Below are positions 20,871-31,499 of a DNA stretch of 64,000 nucleotides, piece by piece. Both the position numbers and the translations under genes were made by a program. Positions within the stretch are counted from its first letter, which is position 1. The number at the start of each line of letters is the position of its first letter. Source of the stretch: Prorocentrum cordatum (lineage: Eukaryota; Sar; Dinophyceae; Prorocentrales; Prorocentraceae). The notes below the pieces were generated by a model. The model searched no databases and was not told where the DNA came from. It worked only from the letters and a program-made list of their open reading frames with translations. The DNA is taken from contig CAUYUJ010015705.1 of assembly GCA_963575745.1 (NCBI GenBank), forward strand, positions 107,359-171,358. The letters are read 5' to 3'.

Positions 20871-22520
20871 TCACGGCGCGCCGTCGGACGCAGACGAGTC
20901 CGAAAACTCAACTGGCCACTCCGCGGCGTCTCTGGAGGCGGCAGAGGCGTAGCCGAACGCAGCGACGCCACGCCAGCCTCCACTGTGGAAGAGTGCCGGC
21001 ACGCCGCCCGCCGCCAAGCACTCGTCTGCCCAGCCTCTGCGGAAGGCATGCGTGCCCCACTCGGCCGCGCGCTCGAAGCCGAGCGCCAGCGCCGCTGCTT
21101 TCAGCGTGGCCAGAGCCGCCCTGTAGGACAGGCCAGGGAAGAGGCGCCCCCGCCCAGCCCGGCGCTGCAGGACGCACACCCCGCACAGCTGCCGCGATTG
21201 GAGGGCGCAGATGCATCGCCTCGTCACCACCACTGTCTCTGTGTGCATCTTGCGCTTGTGCAAGTAAATGCACGCCTTGTGCAAGTAAATGCACGCCTGT
21301 GCAAGTAAGATGCACGCCTTGCACGACCCTGGAGCGCGGCCCGCCGTGCTCCAGAGGCACCACTTCCGACGCGAAACGGAGACAGAAGTGTCTGGCGACC
21401 ACGAAGGAATCCGCCACCAGAGGGTCCCGGAGCACCTCCCGCACGTGGCCAGCAAGGCTGCGGGCGTCGTGCGCACTGGCCCGCGCTCGAAAGCGGCTCG
21501 TGCCGGGCACCGGTTTGGCGGCCCCCCGTGCCAGACTTGAGGTGTCTTCCAAACACCCCACAGGGATCCGGGCCAACCGCAGGGCCGCCCGGACCTGGGC
21601 GCAGTACGTGTTGCCGTTCTGCACTGCGAAAGCAAAGGCCCCCAGCAAGCTGTCTGTCGGCGGCCACGGCGGCATCCGAGGCCCTTGGCTACCTGGCCCC
21701 AAAGCCGCACTGCGGACGCATACTTGTAAGCACTCCGATGCCACCCGCAGAGCTCCCGTCTTAAAAGCTCCTGCGTGGCTGCGAGCTCAGAAATATTGCC
21801 CATCAGTTGCAAAGCACGCTCTCTCGGGCTGCCTCCTGCGCCTCCGCGACGCCGAGCCCACGCCACTTGGAGCTCTTCAGGCGTAACGCGGCCCAGCGTT
21901 TGCACTGCGTCGGCTAAGTCTTTGGGCTCCATGAAAGCCCCCCGAAAGCGAGCTGCGGCCAGGAAGCCAAGAGCAGCAAGGGCAGCATCGCCTCCTTCTG
22001 GCCCTGCGGGCGCGGCGCTTTCCATTAAAACTGGTGCAACCTCACCGCTCGGGCCGCCGCTGCCCTGGGAGCGCCCTGCTGGCGGCGCCACAGGAGAGCG
22101 CCTCCCGGAAGGGAAAATGGCCAAGAATTCGCTGGCCAGCTCTCGGAGGCACGGCCAGACGTCCCGAAGTTCCTGCGCACTCATGTCGTTGAAGTCATCT
22201 CCGGCCACGGCCCTGCCACTGGCGAGAGCGCGCAACACATCGTCCGCCGATGCTGGGCGGTAACGCGGCGGCGCGCGCTGAAGTACCCCGGTGAACCACC
22301 TTGCCAGAGCAGGCGGCACCACATCATGGGGGCATGCTTCTTCTGGCGGCCCAGGGTCCGAAGCGCCGTCGCCCTGAGCCCGCCGCGCGCGTTCGCGGTT
22401 GATGAACTCAAGTGCCACGTTGGGCCAAGCTGACTACGGATGACTGCGTGGGACGCCGTGCGCCGCCGCACGCGGCGAGAAACGCTGACGGAGCAACAGC
22501 TGCGCACTTTTTTCCTTCCT
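20871..22520 (-). pseudogene. tyrosine recombinase of retroelement copy B, frameshifted
   Basis: Reading down from 22418, an N-terminal helical region (LARWFTGVLQRAPPRYRPASA; AVQTLGRVTPEELQVAW) is followed after a frame change near 21.7 kb by HFCLRFASEVVPLEHGG (about 21345-21375), the first catalytic Arg region. After a second frame change near 21.3 kb come THAFRRGWADE (H-x-x-R, about 21034-21058) and FHSGGWRGVAAFGYAS (about 20945-20995) with the H/W position and the candidate nucleophile Tyr. This R, H-x-x-R, H/W, Y order is that of tyrosine recombinases. A triplicated 19-bp unit (21243-21310, GTGCAAGTAAATGCACGCC) lies at the second frame change. It is nonfunctional as it stands. In DIRS/Ngaro elements such an enzyme replaces the integrase. 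Confidence 0.65.
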
Positions 22521-22536
22521 CGCGAATGCATGCCCG

Positions 22537-23255
22537 TCACCGCCTCTGCTGCCAGAAATTCACTGCCGGCCAAGCCCATTCGAGGCGAGCGAAGCCGCGA
22601 GAGACCAGCTGTGCCAACTCCGGTGCCTTCTGCTCTGGGCGAATTGGCCAGTCTGCCAAGTTTAAATATGAAGGCACGCGGAATGCACATAAATAGTGGC
22701 CGCGGTCTGCTGCAGCAAACCACGCGCCAGCCACCATAGCATTCCAGTCACGCTGGCGGGAGCACCCGCGGAGCAGCGTGCCGAGTGCGACTGTCGAGTC
22801 GATAAAAATCACAACGTCGAGCCCCGCTACGCCTTCGGGCAGACTGAAAAAGCGCCAGAGTGCACACACTGCAGCTACATGCCAGCCCGGCACTGGCGCT
22901 GAGGCGAAAAACTTACGCCCGGCCAGCACTGCCACCCAAGCCAGCACGCCTGCTCCCGAGGCGTCAGTGTACACCACCAAACGTGGCTTCACCGATGGCG
23001 ACAGCGGGACGGCCCTGCTTGGCTGGGAATTGAAGAACCGCTGCCACCACAGGAGTGCAAAGCGCAAGCGCTTGGAGATGCGAGTGCTTCTCCCAGCTGA
23101 GTGCCGGAAGAGCGGCGCCAGATGGGCGCGCGCGCCCTTCCCGAAGACTGCCGTGGCCCCCCGGCTGAGCCGGCCGGCCAGCTTTTGCGCGTGGCAAGCG
23201 CGCGTACTGGTCGCGCCACGCTAGCGCCGTCACCTGTTGGCGGTGCTGAACTCGC
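22537..23255 (-). pseudogene. RT connection and RNase H of retroelement copy B
   Basis: The segment starts (about 23255-23100) with an RT-connection sequence equivalent to copy A's LASQLSWGASAVFGRGARAP, then continues as a 176-codon frame. In that frame RLVVYTDASGAG (about 22955-22975) gives the first RNase H Asp, FIDSTVALGTLLRG (about 22775-22810) a later Asp, and VPSYLNLADWPIRP (about 22640-22675) the last acidic block. The RT core present in copy A is missing: the gag-like tail at 23395 lies only about 140 bp away. Copy B is therefore internally deleted. RNase H next to a tyrosine recombinase is the gene order of DIRS-like elements. Confidence 0.7.
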
Positions 23256-23394
23256 ACAGTGCGCTAGGGTCGGCTGAATGCCAATTCATTGCATCTCTAG
23301 ACGCCTCTGCAAAACTCCCCGGTGCACAGCGGCAGGCGCAGCGCCCAGTCTAAATGAGCAAACGGGTCCATGCCCGCTAATCTAGCAGGATCAC

Positions 23395-24128
23395 TTAAAA
23401 AGTGCTCTTCAGCGCCACAGAGAGCAGAGAAGCCTTCGCCGGTGCTAAACACGCTGGAGGCATCGCCGAGGGGGCGCCCCTCTTCCTCGCTGGAGGCAGA
23501 CGCCGGTTCACTTCACCAGCTGGACCACTTCTTCTCTTGGCCTTTGGTGTACCACTGCGCAGAACTGCGCCCTTGCCCTTGGGCGGGCTCCTGGAGCGCT
23601 GGGGTGGTCGGGGCCGGCCTGGGGGGCTTGCTCTGCTTTCCGCCTTTGTCGGGCTTGCCACCCTTCTGGCCCCCCTTGCCCTGCGCCCCCGGCTTGCCTC
23701 CTTGCGAAGGCGCGCTCCCCTGCGATGACGCCGGGCCGCTCGTCTGCTTCGAGTTGGCCCGGTTGACCTCCTCGGCGCGCTGCTTGACCTTGTGCGAGGC
23801 GTCTTCCAGCACGTCACGATCCAGCCTGCACAGCAGGACCTCGACCTGGTCGCCCTGGCCCTGCTCGGGGCGCGGGCCAGCTTCTGGCGGAGAAGCAACC
23901 CTCGTGCCGCCGCGCTCCTCGCACAAGCGCGCCAATTGCATCTCGCACGCCCAGTACTGCACGGGCGCGATCACCTTGGAGAGAACCATCTTGGCGCCCC
24001 AGTCGTGGAGGTGACCGAGAAAATTCGCGAAGCCCATGAAGCCGATCCGCTCCTCCATGGTGCGGGCCCGCTTTGCTTCCAGGGCCTCTGTGACTTTGTC
24101 ACCGATGGACCCGTTGCCCACGAGGACG
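23395..24128 (-). pseudogene. gag-like C-terminal part of retroelement copy B
   Basis: Reading down from 24128, LVGNGSIGDKVTEALEAKRA is followed by FMGFANFLGHLHDWGAKMVLSK, which aligns with copy A's IIGDGSYEDRVKQS and FATFTGHLNEWGFKLILTK. A Gly/Lys/Pro-rich tail (GKPGAQGKGGQKGGKPDKGG) ends near 23395, comparable to the basic tail of copy A. The frame begins abruptly at a telomere-like tract; the upstream half of gag lies beyond that tract in the opposite orientation. Confidence 0.65.
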
Positions 24129-24129
24129 T

Positions 24130-24342
24130 CTAAAACCTTAAAGCACAAAAACCCTAACAACATAAAACGCAAAACCCCAAAGCCCCCAAACTCGAAGCCT
24201 TAAAACCTTTAAACCTAAAAACCTAAAGCCCACAACCCTAAAACCCTGAAGCCCTGCAGATTTAAGGCTCTAAAGACCTAAAGAACTAAAACCTTAAAAC
24301 CCTAAAGCCCTAAACCTTGAAAACCCAAAACCTTGAAGCGCA
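24130..24342 (-). repeat. interstitial telomere-like repeat at a gag inversion junction
   Basis: Degenerate CCCTAAA/CCTTAAA units, the C-strand form, fill about 210 bp between two oppositely oriented pieces of the same gag-like gene. Confidence 0.8.
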
Positions 24343-24344
24343 GG

Positions 24345-24500
24345 ACGTTGAGCTTCAACTTGCAGGACAGGGTCGCTGAAGTGGGGTTCCGGTGCGCCCG
24401 AGGAGATTGACTCCCCACAGAGGAGGCTCTTCTCCGGATGGAGAATCTGCCGTCGGCGAAGATTGCCAGGGATAAGGGCCGGAAATGAGTGGGCCCCTCT
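24345..24500 (+). pseudogene. gag-like fragment, plus orientation
   Basis: The plus strand encodes a diverged match to copy A residues LSFKLQDRLVETG, SEEVLAKFE and KIAHDKGRHWVGP: here LSFNLQDRVAEVG-like, then ENLPSAKIARDKGRK. These residues come directly before the part found in minus orientation at 23395-24128. It is short and frameshifted. Confidence 0.55.
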
Positions 24501-25577
24501 GAGGGAGAAGATCTGCTCGCGAACTTCCCGCCGGGATTCTCGAAAACGCCCAAACTGCATCCTGCCTCGCCCCGTCTGTCAACCCACGTCAAAACCTGCT
24601 GCATCGTCTTGCCCGTGCATGTGTAGAACCCCGGAGCTACTTGATCCACCGCTGTTGGAGATTCCCTGTCTCCGGCGATGAGCCCTGAATCGCCCGGTTG
24701 GTTATGGAACTGGCGTTGGAGACTGAGCCGCAGCGATTGGCAGCGGGACAACTGCTGACGATGACGGCGCGGATGTGCTCACCATGAATTGCTCAATGCA
24801 TCTTGGATGGCGCGCCAAATGTGCCATTAATTGCGAGTCCGGGACCCATAATTGACAATCGGGACACTGCGAAAATCCATTATTTGATATATCAATTCTC
24901 GGACCAGCTGCGGACGCACACAAAAGAGGAAAGCACATGAATACAAGCATGTGGATAAGGAAAGTAGAGTAAAGTATTCAGAATAAGCAAACAGCTGATG
25001 CAAACGGCCATGGATGAACGATTCAAGAGAAGCTGAGGAATGGTGTCTGGCCAGAGTCTGCTCGGAATCGTTTCGGAATCGGGTCGAGGGCCCCAAGCAG
25101 GTTTACAAACCCGGTGTCTGGATCAATGGAAGCAGGTTTATGTGGCAAGCGAGAACGGCGCCGCCGGGAAGCCCTGTCTGGCAACTTCCAGAGGCCCTCC
25201 TGGCAGGAGCGCCGGCAACAGCACACTGCAGTGCACTAAGGCAGCCGAGGGCGGGAGAAGACCGCAATAGCACCCGCGGCGGCCATGGAGCGGGCCGCGG
25301 CCCAGTGTCAGCACGGATTCCGACGCGTTCGCGCAGGCACCAGGCGGACTGCGCCCGCTAGGGCGCCAGCACCGTCAGCGAGCGAGCCCCCTCCCGGCCC
25401 ATCAACCAACCAACCAGCCAACGACCGCAAAGAAGAAGAGCGAGGCGGACAGGAGGCGAGGCCGTCCAGGCGCGCGAGCCGCAGTCCCGCGCCTGCTGGA
25501 GGCAACCAGGCAAGGGCACTGCCCAGGGAACCCAAAATCAGAAAGCAGGGAGGCATTTAGTGCGGCCCCGCCCTGCC

Positions 25578-25630
25578 GATTTTCCTGCTCCGCAAACCAC
25601 TGCGCGGTTTGCGGGCTGTGAAAACTCTCG
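25578..25630 (+). repeat. hairpin-bearing dispersed repeat (second copy 29132-29185)
   Basis: GATTTTCCTGC is followed by CCGCAAACC (25590-25598), a 7-nt loop, GGTTTGCGG (25606-25614) and then GGGCTGTGAAAA. At 29132-29185 the same string recurs with stem CCGCAAAC/GTTTGTGG and an outer pair AGATTTTC/GAAAATCT. Confidence 0.7.
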
Positions 25631-25792
25631 CGGGCCCAGTCGCTTCTCGGGCTGCCTCGGCGTTTCAGTCGCCCCGATCGCGTAGCGATTTGGGGGGCGG
25701 TGAAATTTTTAGGTCGACACATGGGAGAAGCAGCGGATCTGTGAGTTGTGCAAACATATTTTCCGCGCGCTGTGCCCTCGCAGGTGGCGGTG

Positions 25793-25868
25793 TCGTCTGT
25801 CTGTCGGTCGTCTGTCTGTCGTCTGTTCGTCGTCGGTCTGTCCTCGGTCGGTCGTCTGTTTGTCGGCC
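25793..25868 (+). repeat. GTCTGTC/GTCG microsatellite
   Basis: GTCTGTCT and GTCGTC units in mixed order, giving Thr-Asp-Arg-Gln repeats on the minus strand. Confidence 0.85.
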
Positions 25869-26694
25869 TGGCCCGGGAGGGCTGGTGTTTCTCTTCGGGG
25901 CAGCGCTCGGCCCGGGAGGGCAAGTGAGTGCTGGACCTGGAGGGTCTCTGGCCTGGGAGGGCAAGCCCAGGTGGCGAGAATGAGAAAGCAAGCAAGCAAA
26001 ATGCCGAGCACGGTAGGCGCAGGAGCACACAGCCACTTTCACGTGGTGTCGCAGTTCTTCCTGACTTGACCGCCTCTCGCTGACCGCGACCCGCCACCCG
26101 TGGCCGAAGAATTACTTTCCTGCCACGACGCCGGAAAGGCCTCCATACCCTTGTCTGCTTCGCATGCTCGCTTAAATTTCCGGGGGCAACGTTGCTGGTG
26201 GCGCGCTCGTAAACTTCCCGAGGAAGTGAAGAGCGGTAGAAGTATCTGTGCGAAGGGCCCAACCATGTGCAGTTGTGCGTGCCGCCTTGTGGGTACCGGT
26301 TTCGGTGGAGTTCCTTGTAAGGCCACGATGTGAGGGGTGTCTCGGAACGCGAACCCTAACATGGGCCTTCGATGGAACTGCCTCAGGGGCCACTTGTGAA
26401 GGTGCGCCGAACTGGGGGGGAACCGCATGCGAACCCTGCCAATGGGGCATCCTGTGAAGCACCCATTGGGGCCACAATTCTCGTGGGACGCGTGGCGAAA
26501 TGGGCGGGGAACCGCGTGTGAATTCGTTACGTGGGGTCACGAAAAACGTGTCGGGGTATTCCGAAATGCGCGGAATGATGCCATGGGCATTGCGACTGGG
26601 GCCTTCAGGGGAGCTCCCTGTAAGTCAGAAAACGTGTGGGGTATGCCGAGATTCTTGACGGGTATGCGGCTGGCGCGGCGGCTGCGGCGCCGCC

Positions 26695-27085
26695 GCTGCC
26701 GCCCCGCCGCCCCCCGCGGCTGCGGCAACAGCTGCCGCAGCCGCTGCTGCAGCCACTGCTGCAGCAGCAACAGCAGCAGCACCTGCAGCCGCAAAAGCAA
26801 CCACAACAGCAGGACAGCAACCGTTGCAGCAGCTGCGGCAACAGAACCCAACAGCTGCAGCTGCAGCAGCAGCAGCCGCAGGCCCCCTGCGAACAGACGC
26901 TGCAGCAGGACACCAGCCGCAGCAGCCACAGTAGCAGCAGCAACAGCAGCAGCAACAGCACCCCGCAGCTGCAGCTGCAGCATCACCCCCCTCAGCAGCC
27001 ACAGCAACTGCTGCAGCCACAACCACAGCCGCACCACCAGCAACAGGTGCTGCAGCAGCAGCAACAGCAGCCCCACAGACCCATC
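26695..27085. repeat. CAG/CTG-rich trinucleotide tract
   Basis: Long imperfect GCA/CAG/CCG runs giving poly-Gln, poly-Ala or poly-Ser in the forward frames and poly-Leu/Ala in reverse. No flanking domain supports a polyQ protein. Confidence 0.8.
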
Positions 27086-27099
27086 CCGGGGACGAGAGA

Positions 27100-28235
27100 C
27101 CCTGGTCACGTTGGGCCCCGAGGCAGCCTGCTCCATTTGCCGGGCAGCGACAGGGCCTGCTGTCAGTGCCCACCCTTCTCCCGCCTGATCCCAGCGCTGC
27201 AACTGATGGATGACAGTGGGCCCCAACGTAGCTTCCCACATCCCAGCAATAGCGCCAGAGCACGGGGACTACTATTTATTGGATGGTGTCCCTGTCTCCA
27301 GTGCATCGACAGCACCGGGATGCAAGAGCGCCCTGAGTCCCAGAAGGCGGACACGAGCCCGCACGGCAGACACCCCAGGGAGGACAGCGCCGGGATGCAA
27401 GGGCCCCTAGAGAATCCGCGGGACACACACTCTGATCCCACTGCTGTCGCAGATCACGTTGGGCTCCAATGCCGCCTGCCGCATTTTGCAGGGCGGGGCT
27501 GAGCGGCAGCCAGTGTCCACCCTTCACGCGCCTGTTCCCAGCCCCGCAACAGATGACAGCGGGCTCCGCGGAGACGAAGAGTGCACGGGGGGGTGGCGAG
27601 AGACGGCCCTTGCCTGCCGGAACTGGGATGCAAGAGTACCTCGAGTCCCCGTGGGCGGCCCGGGCCTGTGGTCCGGGCAAGCCCCCGCGTGCAACCAGGG
27701 TTGCTTGGTGGTCTTCTGGCGCCGCAGCAGACCGTCGCTGATGTTTATGTTTCATTGCCTCGGGGGCCGCAACTGATCGCCGCTGTGATATCTTTTTTAT
27801 GGTTGATGCCTCCTATTTGTTGGTCCTCCAAGGTGCAGCAAACCGCAGCTGATGTGAAACTGCAGTGTGACAAGACAGCTGGGGTGGTTGGACCCCGGGC
27901 GTCGCAGCTGATCGCCGCATGGGTCAGTTTGATGAAAGAGCAGCGAGGGTGCCACTTTCAGCCTTCGCCACGCGCGCTGCGACGCCAGCCTTCCCCCAAG
28001 GAGAGAGGCGGGGGGAATGCCGCCCCTCCCCTCGGAAGGCGCCACGCCCGTGGGATAGGTGGCGCATCTGCCGAGCGGGAACAGCGCTTGCTGCTATTGA
28101 CCGCCGTTCACGCACACTCAGATCCCACTGCTGTGTGCCTGACCACGTTGGGCCCGGTGCCGCAAGCCGCGTTTTGCTGACCCTTCGCGAACCTGATCCC
28201 CGCGCGTGCGATGCCACGAGGTGGGGCAGCAACGG
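27100..28235 (+). repeat. degenerate ~125-bp dispersed units
   Basis: Related blocks at about 27100-27225, 27440-27570 and 28110-28230 share ATCACGTTGGGC(C/T)CC or close variants, then TGCC-GC, then CCACCCTTC-CGCCTG. A second pair (about 27720-27790 and 27835-27920) shares CAGCTGATCGCCGC-like ends. GGGATGCAAG(A/G)G occurs three times between 27318 and 27640. Confidence 0.5.
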
Positions 28236-29924
28236 CTACTGTGGGGAGACGACCCACCACTGTCGAGGTCGAGGTCCAGCGCGGCCCGGCGCGTCGCTGG
28301 TCGAGGTCGGTCGAGGTCGAGGCCCAGCGCATCGCTGACGGCGTCGCACTTGTGGCTGCGGAAGGATTCCAAGAAGAAAAAACAAGTTTGCGGGTCGTGC
28401 CGAAGCGGGTCGAGCGCACCTTTGCTGCCAGGCGCGGCCTGCTGCCGGCGAAAGCGTGCCGGGTGCCTGTGAACATTGTGCCCGGGGTGACTTGGAGCCG
28501 CCGTATCGCCTCGCCGGGTGTCTCCCTGTTTGCTTCGGTCCTGGAGGACCGCGTGGTGGGTGTAGGCTCACGGGTCTGGGGGGCAGCGCCATGCGGCGGA
28601 CTGGGCCAGACTTGCCTTGTGGCGCCCGCGCCCTTCGCGGCGCCGCTCCCCCTGGCGCTTCGCAGAAGGCAGCGCTGCCACCAGTGCAGACCCCTCCCAC
28701 TCCCCCCGCTGGCGATGCTCACCACCTGATTCCGTTGGAGGGCACTGCATTCTGCGCGGCTGCATCACTGAGCGCGCAAGCGCCGCACAGAGGCAAACGA
28801 GTGGCCTCGCCTGCGAGCCCTGCGCAGCCGAGCGGCCAGCGGTGGCCAGGGTTTGCCCCTTGGGGGCGCCGCTGCCCCGACGGCCGCCGGAATCAACCAA
28901 CCTTGCCAACCGGCGTAGAGAGGGACAGCGCCGCCACCGCCCAGAGCGCCAAGGCACCGGTGCACAAGGAAGCCGCCAATCAACCACCAACTCAGCCGAG
29001 CAACCGAGCAGCGAGGTTGGAGGAAGAGGGCCGCCTGCCGTCCAGCAGCAACCAGGCCATAAGGATTCCCCTGCCATAGCGCAGAAGCGGCGAGGGGCGA
29101 ACGCCAGGAGGCCCACAAGGGCCTGCCCTGAGATTTTCCTGCCCCGCAAACTGCTACGCGGTTTGTGGGCTATGAAAATCTCTTCGGTCCGGCCATTCTG
29201 GCAGAAAATCTTCTCACTGCCTCCGTTGGGGTGGGCGCGCCTGCATTGGGACAGCGGAGAAGACGCTGCCGGCGTGACCGGCGAGCAAGCCCCCAAGCGA
29301 GGCTGCCCGACACGCCGGACCCACATCCCAACCAGACACCGCTGCCTGCGCGGGCAGCAGCGAACCACACCCACCAGACCAGGGAGGGCGGGCGGGCAAA
29401 AACGGCAGCAACAAAGCCGCCAGGGCCAAGAGCCCCAGCCCGGCAGAGCCGCGGCACACCCCGCAGGGACAGACGAGGCACGCGCACTGGACAGACCAGG
29501 TCCGCCAGGGGCGCGCCCGCGTGGCCACGGCGAACGTGGCGACGAGGACGCCGGGAACTTGCTACCCCGCCCCCGCGCCGGGCGGCAAACCACGGAACGC
29601 CGACGACACGCGCCAACGCCGCCGCTCCTACTGGAGCCAACGAGGCCATGAGGAAACCATGAAACTCCTCAAAAGGACCAAACGACCAACCGTGGGAAAC
29701 TGCAGCCGAAACGCCGATTTTCCAACCCACGAAAGAACCTTTAGGGGGTAAGAAAATCTTCTCACTGCCTCCGTTGGGGCGGGCGCGCCTGCATTGGGAC
29801 AGCAGGGGAGTGTTAAAACCCGCGTCCTTCACTAATTTCAGCAGATCGCTGATTTCGACACTTTTCGATAGATTATGTGATCTTCGAGGTCTCAGGTGGT
29901 GGGGCGACGAAGCCAGCGCCAACG
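28236..29924. other. no gene recognised; repeat-bearing
   Basis: Apart from the hairpin repeat at 29132-29185 and the 53-bp repeats at 29203 and 29751, only overlapping GC-rich frames on both strands are seen. A long minus frame (29170-31524) crosses several microsatellites and is not credible as one protein. Confidence 0.4.
29203..29803 (+). repeat. 53-bp direct repeat pair
   Basis: 29203-29255 and 29751-29803 both read AGAAAATCTTCTCACTGCC, CCGTTGGGG, GGGCGCGCCTGCATTGGG then ACAGC, differing at one or two sites. Upstream of the second, GATTTTC (29716) pairs with GAAAATC, again giving a palindromic junction like those at 20.6 and 29.1 kb. Confidence 0.75.
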
Positions 29925-30151
29925 ACGACGACGACGCCGACGCCAACGACGACGACGACGACGCCGACGCCAACGACGACGACGACGACGACGACGACGC
30001 AGACGGCGGCGAAGACCGACCGACGACGGCGGTAACGACTAACGACCGACGCGACGACGGACGACGGCGGCGACGACGGCGGTGACGACCGACGACCGAC
30101 GGGACGATGACGACGACGACAACGACGACGACGACGACGACGCCGACGCCA

Positions 30152-30182
<31 letters not shown>

Positions 30183-30491
30183 CGACGCCGACGGCGGCGA
30201 CGACCGACCGACGACGGCGGCGACGACGGCGGTAACGACTAACGACCGACGGGACGACGGCGGCGACGACGGCGGCGACGACCGACGGGACGACGACGAC
30301 GACGACACGACGACGACGACGACGACGACGCCAACGACGACGACGACGACGCCGACGGCGGCGACGACCGACCGACCGATCGACGACGGCGGCGTCGACG
30401 GCGGTAACGACCAACGACCGACGGGACGACGGCGGCGACGACGGCGGCGACGACCGACGGGACGACGACGACGACGAACGACGACGACAAC

Positions 30492-30537
<46 letters not shown>

Positions 30538-30560
30538 CCCGCCGCCAGGCCGCCAGGCGC
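29925..30560 (+). repeat. long GAC trinucleotide array with higher-order units
   Basis: More than 600 bp of GAC/GAC-GGC repeats. Higher-order segments such as GGCGGTAACGACTAACGACC recur around 30028, 30230 and 30400, showing segmental duplication inside the microsatellite. Confidence 0.95.
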
Positions 30561-30729
30561 CAGGTGGCGTGGTGGCGCGGTGGCGGCGATGGCGGCGACG
30601 ACCGACGGACGACGGCGGCGACCTCACTTCCTCAGCCCTCAGCTCTCTCTCCTTCGGCCCGTGGACAGGGGACAGGGGATAGGGGATGAGGGATGAGGGG
30701 ATGGGGATGGGGAGGCAAGGGCTCCCCCG

Positions 30730-30895
30730 AGGGCACGAGGGCGCGAAGTTATTAGATGTTCGTGCTTCGCGGTCACCGTTCCTCCTCCACCTCTTCCCTG
30801 TCCTCATCTTCTCCCCTTTGAGCTTTGGGGGGCGGCGGGCGGCGCGAGAGCGCGAAGTTGTTCGCGCTTCGCGCAGCGCGAAGCGCGAAGTTAGG
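30730..30895. repeat. cluster of nested GCGCGAAG/CTTCGCGC palindromes
   Basis: The best palindrome is 30861-30889: a 14-base arm TTCGCGCTTCGCGC, one central A and the perfect reverse complement. Overlapping it, AGCGCGAA and TTCGCGCT pair around GTTG. Another GCGCGAAGTT lies at about 30746. Confidence 0.8.
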
Positions 30896-30959
30896 AGCCC
30901 TTGTGGAGGGGGGAGGGGGGGGGGGGCTCGCTTGGACGGGCACTTGCGCAGATTGCGGG

Positions 30960-31480
30960 GCAAGAACCCTCCCACCCTCCTCTCCATCTTCCCTCCCCCT
31001 CCCCCCTCCCCCCTCCCCCCTTCCCCCTCCCTCCCTCCCTCCCTCCCTCCCTCCCTCCCTCCCCCTCCCCCCTCCCCCCTCCCCCCTCCCCCCTCCCCCT
31101 CCCCCTCCCTCCCTCCCTCCCTCCCTCCCGCCCTCCTCCCTCCCTCCCTCGTTCCCTCGTTCCTCGTTCCCTCCTCCCTTCCCTTCCTCCTCGTCCAGCG
31201 CCCAGCTGCTGCTGGGGCGCTGGGGCGCTGCAAACCAGGCGGCCCAGGGCCCAGGGCCCAGGCGCCCAGGCGGCGGAGGGGGAGGGGGGAGGAGGGAGGA
31301 GAGGAGGAGAGGAGGAGGAGGGAGGAGAGGAGGGGGCAGGATGTATCGGAGGCTCTACAGAGGCAGAGGAGGGAGGAGGGATGAGGTTGCGCGGTGAATT
31401 GCGAATGGTAGGAGGGGGGTGGGGGGTGGGAGGAGGGAGGAGGCAGGAGAAGAGGAGGGGTGAAGAGAGGAATCTGCTTG
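30960..31480. repeat. polypyrimidine tract followed by polypurine tract
   Basis: From 30960 to about 31195 the strand is almost pure C/T (CCCTCC units). From 31265 to 31480 it is almost pure A/G (GGAGGA units). The two arms could in principle pair. Confidence 0.9.
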
Positions 31481-31499
31481 GTCACTTGCATTGAATATT

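Larger units (their letters stand above)
24501..26694. other. no gene recognised
   Basis: Many overlapping short frames. The stretch holds a hairpin repeat (25578-25630) and a GTCTGTC tract (25793-25868). At about 26.2-26.6 kb are loosely repeated GGGGAACCGC and CTTGTGAAGG words that may be an old degenerate tandem array. Confidence 0.4.

Noticed and set aside
26695-27085. PolyQ protein gene
   Set aside because: No start context or non-repetitive coding sequence flanks the CAG tract in a consistent frame.
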